DNA from: Canna indica
Lineage: Eukaryota; Streptophyta; Magnoliopsida; Zingiberales; Cannaceae
Reading direction: 5' to 3'
Length of the DNA stretch: 64,000 bases
NCBI GenBank assembly: GCA_034359265.1
Contig: CP136890.1
Location: 87,817,501-87,881,500 of the forward strand
Below are positions 23,662-35,084 of this stretch, in pieces. Made by a program: the position numbers and the translations under genes. The notes below the pieces were generated by a model. That model saw only the letters and a list, made by a program, of their open reading frames with translations. It made no database searches and was not told where the DNA came from. Within the stretch, counting starts at the first letter, position 1. Every line of letters starts with the position of its first letter.

Positions 23662-23937
23662 ATGTCGGCTCAATCACTACGGCATGGTTGAGATCCTAAA
23701 AAATGATAATATATTAAGGCATCTTATTCCACTATTTTTATACTTCTATTATTCTTCCTTGGTTACTTGTAGCAAAAACAACATTTCATTAGATGGCAAT
23801 CTTTGATGATAAGTGTTGATGTGGATGGAGTAGAGAGGTTTATGAATCCTTATTGTGGCATTAGATTATGGAAACTGTAAATTTCAATGAATTTTGCTTC
23901 TTGTAGCTGATTGCAGCAACAATAATCCAGTTGATGA
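23662..23937. other. AT-rich flank of the pararetrovirus fragment
   Basis: No gene or recognisable repeat was seen in this short interval. Confidence 0.5.
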
Positions 23938-24136
23938 TATCAGGGTTGAATTATATCATTCTGGTTGTCAGATAATTTAAGAATTTTTTAGGAAATTAAA
24001 AATTATCAGGTAGTTGAATTAGATCATTCTGCTCTAAGATAATTTATAGGTGCTTTAGGAAGTTCAACAATATCAGGTAGTTGAATTAGATCATTTTGCT
24101 TTCAGATAATAAATGTTTTAGGAAATTCAAAGAATA
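23938..24136. repeat. Three-copy diverged tandem repeat, period 66-67 bp
   Basis: Units beginning tatcagg at 23938, 24004 and 24071 each contain gttgaattagatcattctg followed by agataatt and ttaggaaattcaa-like blocks. The copies differ by small gaps. Confidence 0.8.
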
Positions 24137-25006
24137 ATTGTATCTGTTGATCAGTGATTTTCGTACTGTTTGTTCTGTACTTTTTATTCATTTTGTATTT
24201 TTTTTTGCTCGTAACAGGATGAAGCTTATATAGCATGGTGATGGCATTTCTGATGTGCAATTTGTTGAACAAGATTAATGTTAGAAAAGGTGAAGTATCA
24301 AATGTTTGCTTCCACTTATACTACAAGCTTAAAAGACTAGCTTAATTTCCTCAGTTTTTGACAAATTTACTACAGGGAGTTCGCCCTAAAGTTGCACTAT
24401 TCTTGGGATTAGAGTTAAGCTCATAGATATCATTTGCCACTTGTTTAATAAAGTTTTGGAGGAACATTTCCTAAATCTTCACATGTTTAGCTTATAACTG
24501 GCTATGTATGGAAGTAATGTCGGCATAAAGTTAACAATATCCATTAGGCATCCTCGTATTGTCTTTACAATAGTAAACTTTTCTTTGGCAGATGAAACAA
24601 AAAAGAAATTAGAACAGAAAGTATAGAATCTCTACTTCAGTAAATTATAATTATGCGAACAAAAATACATAGTTCATTGTACTGTGTTCATTTGTTGAAC
24701 AGCAATCTTTGCTACTAGTGCATTAGCATGTTATTTGCGATCACATTGATGTACTATTGTTATTTGCGATCACATTGATGCACTATTGCTACTAATCAAA
24801 TTTATTACTTTTAGCTAAGATATTCTTTTTCTTTAGTCCACACTCATAATTAGTTTGTGATGTAAAATTAGTAGTTAGACAAACAATTTTACACCAAGTG
24901 CTAAGGATGCGCTTGGTTTGGAAATCGGCTAATTTCAATCTGGACCATCCAAGTTAGATCAGGTTTGAAAAGTCAGCTGATATCTGACTTTGCTGTCTGA
25001 GTGTTG
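24137..25006. other. AT-rich intergenic sequence
   Basis: No gene was found. A short tandem duplication (gttatttgcgatcacattga plus tg[ta]actatt) occurs twice at about 24730-24787. Confidence 0.5.
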
Positions 25007-25014
25007 CCAAAAGC

Positions 25015-26373
25015 TAGGGGTGAGAAAAGAAAACTGGTTTTTCGGTTAACCGAAAAACCGGTCCGAAACCGAACCGGTTTTTGCGGTTAACTGAATCGGT
25101 TTTTTTGGGTTCGGGTTGTATTTTTGAATTTTTCGATTTTCGGGTTCGGGTTCGGTCCAAGATTTAAAAAGTCCACCGGGTTCGATTAACCGACCGGTAG
25201 ATATTTTTTAATATATATAATATATAATATATAATATTAAATAATACTTGATTTAATAATTATATAGTTATATATATGAAAATCCTAGATCTCAACCTCT
25301 CGCACAGTCACACACCCGACGCCCCACCCGGCGCCTACATTCTCGAGTCTCAACTTCTCCCACACACCGTCGCACGGCCGCATGGCCACATGGCCCGCGC
25401 CCTCCTTCTCCCGTGCGGCGAGCACGCCGCCGCACGGCCGCACCCTCCTTCTTTCGCACGCCGCCGCACCCTCCTTCTCCCGCACACCACCGCACGGCCG
25501 CACCCTCCGTCTCTCGCACGCCGCCGCACCTTCACCTTTCCGACTCCAAGTCTCTCGCACCAGTCGGTGCCAACGAGTCGAGTCGAACAATGTTCTCTCT
25601 CCGCCTCTTCCCATCTTCAACAGTTCAACCGGGTATGTATCGCAGTATAGACGACAACAGCATGATATCATACAATCCTAGATTCAATTAATACTTCATC
25701 GTAGCTCACTGATTGCTGGATCAGGATCATTCAATTAATTATTATACAGCTTTAACTTCATGTTCATGTGCATATGCTTAATTAGTAAGGTAAATAGGTA
25801 ATGCTTAATTAGTAAGGTAAACATGAACTGCTTAATTAGTAAGGTAATGCTTAATTAGTAGCTAAACATGGAAATATTAAATGCTTTCCTACTCGGTGAA
25901 CAGATCTTATAAGATCCAAATTTTTTTAGTGTTTCTTTCTTTCTATTCTTCCCTGTAAATATCTAAACCTAACTTCAATTCTAGGATGGAAAATCACGTC
26001 ATTTCTCTAGTTCATATTTGACTTGATTCCATTAATGAAGGCATAAAGCTTGATCTCTCGTAACTTCAACAATGAAATAAATTAGTGGCACTAAGAGGTC
26101 TTTTCTTAATTCATCTAATAGCAATATTGCCTTTGTAGTTAGTAAATCTAAGTGAACAGTAAGACCCTATCCAATTATACTTTTAATCCTTAGTTTCTAT
26201 ACAATTTTCAAGGTAAGCATTATCAACAATATTAATTAATTTAATTTATTGGTTAACCGGTAATTATTGATTAATCGAACCGAAAAACCGAAATCGAAAT
26301 GACGGTTAACCGAAGTTAATGGACCGATTTTTTTTTGTTAATGGACCGGTTAACCGGTCCATGCTCACCCCTA
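25015..26373. mobile_element. Non-autonomous hAT element, hAT-1 (1359 bp)
   Basis: The ends are TAGGGGTGAG and its perfect inverse CTCACCCCTA. An exact 8-bp duplication CCAAAAGC flanks it at 25007-25014 and 26374-26381, the length expected for hAT. Close to each end are inverted GGTTAACCGAAAAACCGG-type repeats (25044-25200 and 26255-26360). No transposase gene is present. The middle (about 25290-25640) is unusually C-rich, with repeats of cgcacggccgcaccctcc, in an otherwise AT-rich element. Open frames exist there on both strands, but they follow the repeat and are not convincing genes. Confidence 0.9.
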
Positions 26374-26429
26374 CCAAAAGCATCCAAAAACAATAGGAAT
26401 CAGTCAAGACTCAGTTTAGATTGGGGTAA

Positions 26430-27527
26430 ATTTTGCTAGTATCGCATCTACCCGATTCTTATAGATGAATAAGCCAGAGAAACCAATAGAGGGGAGAAAT
26501 CGATAGAAGAAAAGCAAAAAATTTAGATAAGCGAAAAAACCTAGGGGTAGAATGATGCATAATAATTTATAGTGGTTCGACATCTTTGCCTACTCCATTA
26601 CCTAAGTACCTTACTTAAGATTTTAACCTAATTTACTAGAGTTAAATTATTTCCTACAAGAGGATTTACAAGCTAAGACATCGATACTTTCCCCGAGGAT
26701 TACTCTCCCCTAGAGAGTATCTCCAACCGCTCTATTCTAAGGTCAATTATTTCAATTCTAGTAAACTGAGTGAACTTATTCCTCAACACCAAGGCTACCA
26801 CTCAACTCCTAGATCTACACCCTAGGTCTATACAAATACTTAAAAGTACAACAATATACCAAGCAAAATACAATTAAATGCGGCAATCATAAAACTAAAC
26901 AAATACTTAGCTCCAATGAATCCTAGCTACTTTTAATGACTTTGATAATGAATCATTCAAGAACAAGGCTCAATCAAGGTAAATTGGCTCAAAGCTACGT
27001 TTTTAATCAAAAGTGGCTCAATCAAGGCTTAAGCTTAACAAGGGATGGCACAATAGTGACTAAGGGGTCAAGGAAGGCAGGTAAAGGCCTTTATATAGGC
27101 AGATGCAAGGATAAGACTCGATTTTAAATGGGTATATTTTTTACCGTTAGGGCTATCGGTCGAACCTCGGTTGATGGCCAGTCGATCGATCGAGTGACCG
27201 ACGACTAAAATTATATTGTGTGTATTTTTTAGCACGGGTTCGGGTCTCAATCCAGGTTTTGAGTTTCGAGTTTGGTTTCTTTCAACATTATTAAGAATTA
27301 CAACGATAATACAAGTATTATTGACCCCAAAACCTATGACTCTGTCTTCGACGTCTTCTGGGTGACGATCAACGTCCTTGAATTTTTCGTTTTTGCTCAA
27401 ATCTCTTGATCACGAAAGTTGTGTGCTACTCAACTTGGAACCTGAAGTTATTTCTCAATAACACATTAGTTACGAGTTTGTTATCATCAAAATCGAGATT
27501 AAGAACAAGGTTGAAAATCTTAGGTCA
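26430..27527 (-). mobile_element. Minus-strand LTR of the pol-less LTR family (left copy)
   Basis: On the minus strand this begins TGTTGACCTAAGATTTTCAA (right end, 27527). It contains the same landmarks as the two LTRs at 28826 and 35085: the GGTCGA-rich block (27160-27215) and the conserved cctaagcggggtgcttaggt-like segment (about 26590-26630, inverted). The left end near 26430 is approximate. No coding capacity. Confidence 0.75.
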
Positions 27528-28481
27528 ACAATCTTTTCATTTTTTATGATGACAAACACCCTTATAAAAATAATTTCAATGAAGCACAAAGAGCATCGAG
27601 TCGACTACGAGATTTTTCCCCTATCAACATGCATATCTAAATAATATTGTTCCCCCTAATTATATGTGTGGTTTCTAGAAATTATTCTACTCCTTACATG
27701 TATTTTTTTCTCCTTTTGGCATCAATCAAGAAGGACAAGAAAAATAAGCATTCAAGCACCTAAGTTGAAACTTTAGAAATTTTTCAAGAATTTTAAAAGT
27801 ATCAACTCAAATAGTACTAATGTGAAATTAAACATTATCGTCAAAATCATAGCTCGAAATCAATATGATAAATCAATGTATCACATCATGAATACAAGTA
27901 TCCAATAATACTTTAAAGTTTTAAAATCCAACTTCAAAATTACATATAAAATCATATATTAGATGAAAATTTTTGAAATTTTTACATTATAAAACTAGAT
28001 TTTTCATCTAAGGTTCACTTCATGAATCAAGCAAAAGATCACTTTTTTGCAATTTTATAAAATTCACTAAATTTCAATGGTATTTTCGTAAATATTTAAA
28101 ATTTTCAATTCATTTTCAGATTTTAATCAAATTTTCATACAATTAATATATGATCATTCAAAGCATGGATACGAAGTTTGAGCTAAAAATAATATCCCTA
28201 AATCAAGTTATCTACCTAGCACAATTTCATTCAAAAACCAAGTATGTATCACGAAACATGTCTAAGTATGAAAACTCTATCTATTCATGCAATTTTAACC
28301 AAACATCATGTAAAGCAAATCATGAGCATAGAATAAACATGTTTACATGAACCTCACTTTTGACAATTTTGCAAAAATATCCAATTTTCTTCAATTATTC
28401 AAATTTTTTTCGATGAGTACAATGTGAAACCAAAACGAATTAAAGAGATCTTGAAGCATAAAATCTTTTGAAAAATATATC
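27528..28481 (-). mobile_element. 3' internal remnant of the minus-strand LTR element
   Basis: Directly right of the minus LTR, the inverse strand reads ggtgtttgtcatcat, an A/G-rich run, then the LTR. It also contains atatgcatgttgatagggg. Both match the end of the internal region of the plus-strand element (34983-35084). The rest is AT-rich and non-coding. It stops where TRIM-1 begins, so the element is incomplete. Confidence 0.65.
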
Positions 28482-28822
28482 TATTGGCGTGTAGGCCTAG
28501 CGGGCCGAGTCACACTCGAACGCCGAGGGCGCTCGGGTCTGCTACGGTATAAGATGAAGGTGCGCCATTCCCTCACACCAATTGGTTTGGGAGTCGTTGG
28601 TTAGCGTCGGAGTCCTGGGAACTAGTATCACAGCTGGGTCTCGGGTTCGAGTCTCGGTTGGCGATTGCTGAGGGGGAGATTGTTGGCGTGTAGGCCTAGC
28701 GGGCCGAGTCACACTCAAACGCCGAGGGCACTCGGGTCTGCTACGGTATAAGGTGAAGGTGTGCCCTTCCCTCACACCAATTGGTTTGGGGGTCGTTGGT
28801 TAGCGCCTAAGTCCTCGGAGCA
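28482..28822 (+). mobile_element. TRIM-1, miniature LTR element
   Basis: Two direct repeats of about 141 bp (28482-28622 and 28681-28822; both contain ggcgtgtaggcctagcgggc) flank an internal region of about 58 bp. Directly after the first repeat, tagtatcacagctggg resembles a primer-binding site complementary to tRNA-Met (TGGTATCAGAGC, two mismatches). A purine tract, tgagggggaga, precedes the second repeat. No coding capacity. I could not find a matching target duplication. Confidence 0.65.
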
Positions 28823-28825
28823 AAT

Positions 28826-30337
28826 TGTTGGCTTTAGGTTTTAAACCTTAGTCTTAATCTCAATTTTGATGATAACAAACATGAAACTAATATTTCGTCG
28901 AAAAATCTTTCAAGTTCCATATCAATTAGCGCTCGATGTCCTCGATCGAATAAATCAGAAGAAATCGAAAAATCAAAAGGACATTGATCGTCGCGCTCGG
29001 GTTCGTCGCGGAATTTCTCGAAGATCAACGTGTGCACCAAAGACATATTGGACGAACTCAAAGATCACATGGAAACCTCTCCAAGATGATGCTCGTTGAA
29101 AGCCAGAATCCGAAAATGAAGCGCGCAAGAAAAAGGGCTGAATTTTCAATTCAGCCTAAGTTCGGTCGACCAGGCGGTCGACCGAATAGGGTAACAAAAA
29201 TGGCACTAGCCATTTCGATCGACCGATCGATCGACCGAATAGTGCCGAAAAGAGGCAGTAGCTACTTCGGTCGATCGGGCGGTCGATCGATCGAATCCCA
29301 AAATGGGTAGTAGCTCTATCGGTCGACCAACCGATCGACCGACCTACGAATAGCCAAAGACGCAGCTCACGTCGGTCGATCAACTAGTCGACCAAATACG
29401 GGATCGAGGGATTCGCGTCTGGGCGGTCGATCGCACACAGAGAGAATGCAGCAGTCGAATGACCGATCGATCGATCGGTCGACCGACAAATCGACCAGCG
29501 GCCTACAACGGATAGAAAACTATCTGTTGAGATGTCGCTTCTTCGTGAGGGTATAAATATACCTTCATATACTTCTTTTAATCTTCTTTCTTCACTCTTA
29601 CAGATTTAATTGAGGATTTTAGAAGTGATTTAAGCCCTCCAACGATCGATTGCAGCGCGCTCTACTATTCCGTCGAGTTCTTCTTCAAGCGCCAACTGCT
29701 CCTCAACTCGGCTTCGACTCAAAGCACATTTACTGGCGAGTTGGAGGTTTTGAAGGATTGAAAAGAGCTTTTAATCTTGTTTTATATTTCAGCTCTTTTG
29801 ATTGTATTTTAACTGTTATTTGAACATTTTATTTGAAGTTGAGTTTGTAAGACCTAGGTTGTTAGGTCTTGTGTGTGAAAGTGGTTATCTTAGTGAAAAT
29901 GTGTAAAGCCACTTGTGTAAACTTAGTTGTTACTAGGATTAATTCTAGTTGTCCCTTAGGGTTGAGGTGGAAGAGTGCTCTCGATAAGAAGACGGAGACT
30001 TTTGGGTCTGGAAGTACCTTAGGTCGAGAGTGAGACTCTTCGAGTCAAAGTCCTCCGTGTAAGGGAAACGAAAATTAATCTAGTAAAACTAGTTTGGAAA
30101 TCCTAAGCGGGGTGCTTAGGTAGTGGAGTAGGCATTGGGGCTGAACCACTATAAATCTTGTGTTTGCATTGTTATTTATTATTGCTTGTGCTTAATTGTT
30201 TATAATGCTTCCGTATCAAATCGTAAGATTGCAAATTGCCTAAACGATTTAAGAAAATGATTAAAATCGAATTTAGGCTAATCAATTTACTAAACACACT
30301 ATTCACCCCCTCCTCTAGTGTCGTTATTTCGCCTACA
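28826..30337 (+). repeat. 5' LTR of the Gag-only element (1512 bp)
   Basis: Starts TGTTGGC and ends CTACA. It holds a block (29160-29500) dense in GGTCGACC and ATCGATCGAT palindromes, then an AT-rich part with a TATA-like ataaatataccttca near 29553 that could be the U3 promoter. Confidence 0.85.
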
Positions 30338-30339
30338 TT

Positions 30340-30351
30340 TGGTATCAGAGC
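30340..30351 (+). promoter_or_regulatory. Primer-binding site, tRNA-Met type
   Basis: TGGTATCAGAGC lies two bases after the 5' LTR and is complementary to the 3' end of initiator tRNA-Met, the usual primer of plant LTR elements. Confidence 0.9.
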
Positions 30352-30405
30352 GGGTCGTGGATTGAGACTTCACCATCTCGTCTACATCTTGCCTCGATCC
30401 GAAAA

Positions 30406-31653
30406 ATGGCACTAGAGAGTATAACATTTGCACTACCTAGGTTTGATGAAGAAAACTTTGGTGTTTGGAAGAGTGGGATGTATACCTTTCTTAAAACACA
30501 AAATTTAGATCTATTGTGCATGCTAAAGAATGAGTATATTGAGCCCACCATTGACATAAATGATTGGACTCAAGAACAAGTTAAATTATTTGAATTGAAT
30601 GTCAAAACAACGCATCTCCTATATTGCTCATTTTCAGATGAAATACTTGAAAAGGTTATGCATTGTTCTTCTGCTTTTGATATTTGGGCAACATTAAATA
30701 TGTTATACGATTATGCTAAAATCGAAGAGCTTAATACTTTTGTTGAGGGTGGTGATGACAATGGTCATCCCCCTAGTACTAACCTCGGTTTTGATGCCCA
30801 AAGCACTTCTAGCCAAAGAAGCACAAATAAGAATCAGGAACGAAAACTTAGGTGCTTTCTTTGCCAAGAGACGAGACACAAGAAGATGAATTGTCCTCTT
30901 TTGAAGAAGAAATCCAAAAAAAAGAAGTGTGCTTCTCCATCCACATCCAAATCAAGTGAAGCCTCTTCTAGACATGACGATGAAGCCACATCAAACTTTT
31001 GCTTCATGGGTCTTCGAGATGAGGTATATTCTTCATCTTCTAGTCATGTTCAAAATGTTAATGATAATAATTCTAGTAGCTCAAAATCTCTTGATATGTC
31101 ATATGAAGAACTACTAGAAGAATATAAAAAGATGTATGAATTGCTTATGAAAAAGAATAAGGAAAATAGGAAATTAAAGAAGGAAAATTTAAGGCTTAGC
31201 TCTCATGTGCATGAATTAGAAAATGAAAAATTGAATACTAGCACTTTTGATTCTTGCCATGATGATATGAAATTTGAGATTAAGAACTTGAAACATAAAA
31301 ATGATAATTTAATTAATGAAAATAGCATGTTAAAAACTCAATTGCATGCTATTCAAAAATTCATGATTGATTTGAAAAACGAGGTTCTAAACCTAAACAA
31401 GAAAGTGAATGAAATGAAAAATATTTACTCATGTAAGAATTTTAGTAGAAATGATTTTTCTAAAAAGAATGTTCATGCTAATATTAAATCTCATGTTAGA
31501 CATCCAACTTCTAGATCTCATGATCATAAGAAGAAGAATGATGTTTCTAAGAATGCTCATACTTATCATGTTTCCTATGTTAAGTATTCTAACATTAAAT
31601 CTCATGTCCATGTTAAAAATGAAAAGAAAAAGTTTCATGGGCATTGCTTTTAA
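30406..31653 (+). CDS. Copia-type Gag, internally shortened (415 aa)
   Basis: A structural protein that would form virus-like particles and package the RNA. The start LESITFALPRFDEENFGVWK is the typical N-terminus of plant copia Gag (UBN2-like). The usual UBN2 domain is cut short: after DIWATLNMLYDYAKIEE (about residue 107) the sequence jumps to an acidic linker. One zinc knuckle, C-x2-C-x4-H-x4-C (CFLCQETRHKKMNC), is at residues 150-163 and is followed by a lysine-rich stretch. Residues 230-330 form a charged predicted coiled coil. After the stop at 31653 a shifted frame continues with a second knuckle-like YCG...GH...C stretch, so the original Gag-spacer was longer and is now frameshifted. 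Confidence 0.8.
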   Translation: MALESITFALPRFDEENFGVWKSGMYTFLKTQNLDLLCMLKNEYIEPTIDINDWTQEQVKLFELNVKTTHLLYCSFSDEILEKVMHCSSAFDIWATLNMLYDYAKIEELNTFVEGGDDNGHPPSTNLGFDAQSTSSQRSTNKNQERKLRCFLCQETRHKKMNCPLLKKKSKKKKCASPSTSKSSEASSRHDDEATSNFCFMGLRDEVYSSSSSHVQNVNDNNSSSSKSLDMSYEELLEEYKKMYELLMKKNKENRKLKKENLRLSSHVHELENEKLNTSTFDSCHDDMKFEIKNLKHKNDNLINENSMLKTQLHAIQKFMIDLKNEVLNLNKKVNEMKNIYSCKNFSRNDFSKKNVHANIKSHVRHPTSRSHDHKKKNDVSKNAHTYHVSYVKYSNIKSHVHVKNEKKKFHGHCF

Positions 31654-32210
31654 TTTGTTATGGTGTTTATGGTCATGCTATCCATGAGTGTGCTTTTAAG
31701 AGAAATTCAAGTGTTGCAAAAACATTTTGGATTCCTAGGCCATCTAACCCCCAAGGACCCAAAATTATTTGAGTACCAAAAGTTTCATGCTCTTTTGTAG
31801 GGGGAGCCATCACACAAGGGTAATGGAAATTGAAGAGTTGAAGTTGACCAAGAAATTGAAGGAATGATCCTTGCATGGTTGCAACTTTAAAGTCCTCACC
31901 TAGACTGGATGCCTATGGTAAAGTTGGCATCAAATATTTTGGTATCATCTCCTTACTTTGGTTTGCTTTATTTAAGTTGGAGTTATGATACATGTTTAAT
32001 TTGAGTTGTTTTCCCCGCTCTTGTGAAAAAAAAATTTGAAATTGATTTTTGATTTTTGATTTCCCGATCTCTTCGGAGACCTATGTGGCCAATAATGAGC
32101 CTAAGCGACCTTGCGATTTTAAATCGTATGCTAATTGTGGCTTTCGGTTTTCAACCAATAGGAAGGGTTGAAGATCTTATTTTTTAAAATTTTATATTTT
32201 GAGATCTGTT
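31654..32210 (+). other. Decayed spacer after Gag
   Basis: A shifted frame still reads GVYGHAIHECAFK and then RPSNPQGPK (31655-31790), blocks that in complete copia elements sit between Gag and the protease. Stops follow, and there is no protease or integrase after it. Confidence 0.6.
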
Positions 32211-35069
32211 GATTCATTTTGTTATCAAGAAGATTTATATGAAAATGAATCCAAGCTATTTAGTGAAGTTGAATTTTGAAAATGATACTTGATTTTTCTC
32301 TTCACTATTTAGTTTGATAGCTTGCTTGTAGATTTGGTTTCATTTTCTACTTATAAAGTATACTTGCAAGTTATAAAAATCTTAGGAAGGCTAATAACTA
32401 GGAAGAAAAAGATTAGTTTGACAAATTATCATGAATAATGTATAACTTTGATAAATTCAAATCTTAGTGTTATACCTCAATGCTTAAGCTTAAATAATGT
32501 CTCTATACTCATGATTAGAATTGAATGCTAAACCCTTGAATTCTCATGAGTAGGTAGAATTTTAGCACTTAGGCAAATTTCATTAAATGAAACTTACTCT
32601 AGGTTGATATTTACTATTAGAGATATTCCTCTAAGTTCAAACTAGTTAAACATGTTTAGGGACCTTATTCCTCATATGTTTCATATCTTAAGATCCCTTA
32701 GATTCATTTTGATATCATGAAAACTTTCTTTAAAATGAATCTTAACTATCTAGCATAGGTTAAGATTTTAAATGAAACTTTGTATTGAACATTTGCTATT
32801 TAGTATGTTAGCTTGCTAGTAGGCATATTAATTTTATTGTCTACTAATGAAGTCTACTTGCTAGTTGTGAATGTAAATGGAAGGTTATGCTGTCTAAAAG
32901 CTAATGGAAAATGAAATGAAAAGTTTGGCAAAATTTCTAAGAATAAGGTATGAATTTAATTTTGCAAAAATCTTAGTAAAATAATTGAATATCCATGTTT
33001 AATGATGTCTCTATACTCATGATTGATGCTGCATGACAAATCCTTGAATTTTCATGAGTAGAAAAAATCTTGATAACTTAGCTCATTTCATGATATCATG
33101 ATACTTATGAAATTGAACTAGGTTAAAATTCTTCTTTAGAGACTTAATTTTAAGTTAAAAATCTGATAAACATGTTTAGATACACATATCACATGAGTCT
33201 AGGTATTTAAAATTAAAAATTCATGTCTAGATGAACAATGTGATATCTATATCACTTTAAAGGACTTAAGCTTGAAAAGTTTGACCCAAGTCAACAAATC
33301 GACTTGGACACTTTATTTTTAAGTCCAAATCTCATAAACATGTTTAGGAATAGATATAACATATTTCCATGCACTTAGAATGGAAAATTCATATGGATAT
33401 GGATAAAATGACATAGATGTGGTTTCATGAAAATCTCTTTTGAACCAAGTTGACCCAAGTCAACAAGTTGACTTAAAGATCTCATTTTCAATCCATATAT
33501 ATTTAAGAAACATGTTTAGATTTACTCACGTTAGGTATCCATAGGTTTAAGTTTGAAAAACCATGAGTAAATGATAAGATTGACACTTAGCAAGTTTCAT
33601 GATAACTAGTTTAGTTTTGAATGAAACCATATTAAGTTGATATCTTGACTTCAGGATAAAATTTTCATTTCAAACTTGACACACTCTTTACATGACCATT
33701 ATGAGGTGTCATGAAAGTTTTGAATGAAAATTAAACAAGTTTTAAGAATAACTGAAAATTACAAAAATATCATTTCAACCTACAATTGGTATCAATTTTA
33801 GTTATTTCTAGATAAATATAGAAAAATCATTTTCAGATGATTCTTGAAACTGAACATTCACTGAAAAATCTAGTTTTATCAATAAAAATTTCAAAAAGTT
33901 TCATCAAGAATCGGATTTAAAGTGAATTTTTGAAGTTGAATTTTGAAAATTCAAAGTATCACTTATTTGAAATATCAATCTTTCCGATACTTTAGTTTTT
34001 TGTCGAAAACTTCAAATGAAACCTTGTGTATACCATTTTGGTTATATTCCTAATATCATTCATATAATTTCTTGAGTAAAATCATTCCTAGAAATGATTT
34101 TGATATCTTGGATGATAGCTAGAAATATCCATTTGTTTCATTGAAATCAATATAGGATGAAAAATAGTCTTTGAATATTCTTTTGAGTTCAAACTTTATT
34201 CATGCATTTCAAATGACCATTCAATATTTAGTATCAAAATTTTCATCCAAAAATTGGTACCAAAGTTTTTTATCGGAAATATGATTTTGTATTAGATTTA
34301 AAAGTTTAATTTTTTAAATCTTGAAGTATACCTTAACCTAAGTCAACAAAGTGAATTAAAAATTTCATCTTAAACCCAAACTTGATTCATATACTTACAC
34401 TCTCTCATGTTTGATGTCTAGATGCTTATGATAGAGAAAACATGAGTAGATAGCAAAATATGAGACTTAACATTTTCATGTCTTTTATGCTTATTTCAAA
34501 TGAAAACACGCTAAGTTCATATTTGGATCAAATGATATTAGCTTCTCTTCAAACTTGATATACATGAGTTAAATGACTATATCTTTGTATTTTGAAAGTT
34601 TGAATGAAATCTAAAAATATCATGAAAAAGAAACAATATTCATTTTGAGAACATATATGATTTAATTTTGAATTCAACCATGTAGTTTTTGAACATATCA
34701 TGTATGATTTTGTTTCTCATCAAATATTTGTTTTCCATCCTCTGGTTGAAATTTTCATATTTCATGAAAATAATCTTTAGAGTCTCAACTTCATGAAAAA
34801 ATATTTGTGTTTCATCCATTTGACTAGATTGACCTTTCTTGCATTTTTGATTGATGTCAAAATGGGGAGAAATGTATAGGTAAATATGGGAGAAAAGTAT
34901 AGGTAAATAGGGAGAAAATATAGGTAAAGGGGAGGAAATATAGGAAATACATGCATATAGATAGAGAGAGTTTATTTCATAGATATGCATGTTGATAGGG
35001 GGAGAAATCCCTTAGTTGATATCATCTATGCGTTAATGTATATATTTTCTTAAGGATGTTTGTCATCAT
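32211..35069. repeat. Non-coding direct repeats in place of pol
   Basis: Two diverged units of about 0.5 kb start gattcattttg at 32211 and 32701. Both contain agcttgcttgtag/agcttgctagtag, a ctctatactcatgatt block (32501 and 33009) and end with aaacatgtttag. From about 33250 shorter modules repeat: gttgacccaagtcaacaa occurs at about 33283 and 33451, with a variant near 34340, each followed by catgtttag-like sequence. No open frame of note. Confidence 0.75.
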
Positions 35070-35084
35070 CAAAAAAAGGAAGAT
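35070..35084 (+). promoter_or_regulatory. Polypurine tract of the Gag-only element
   Basis: aaaaaaaggaaga directly before the TG of the 3' LTR, the usual plus-strand primer of LTR elements. Confidence 0.8.

Noticed and set aside
25276..25691. Several open frames in the GC-rich core of hAT-1
   Set aside because: They follow a short repeat on both strands, give low-complexity proteins and have no recognisable domain.
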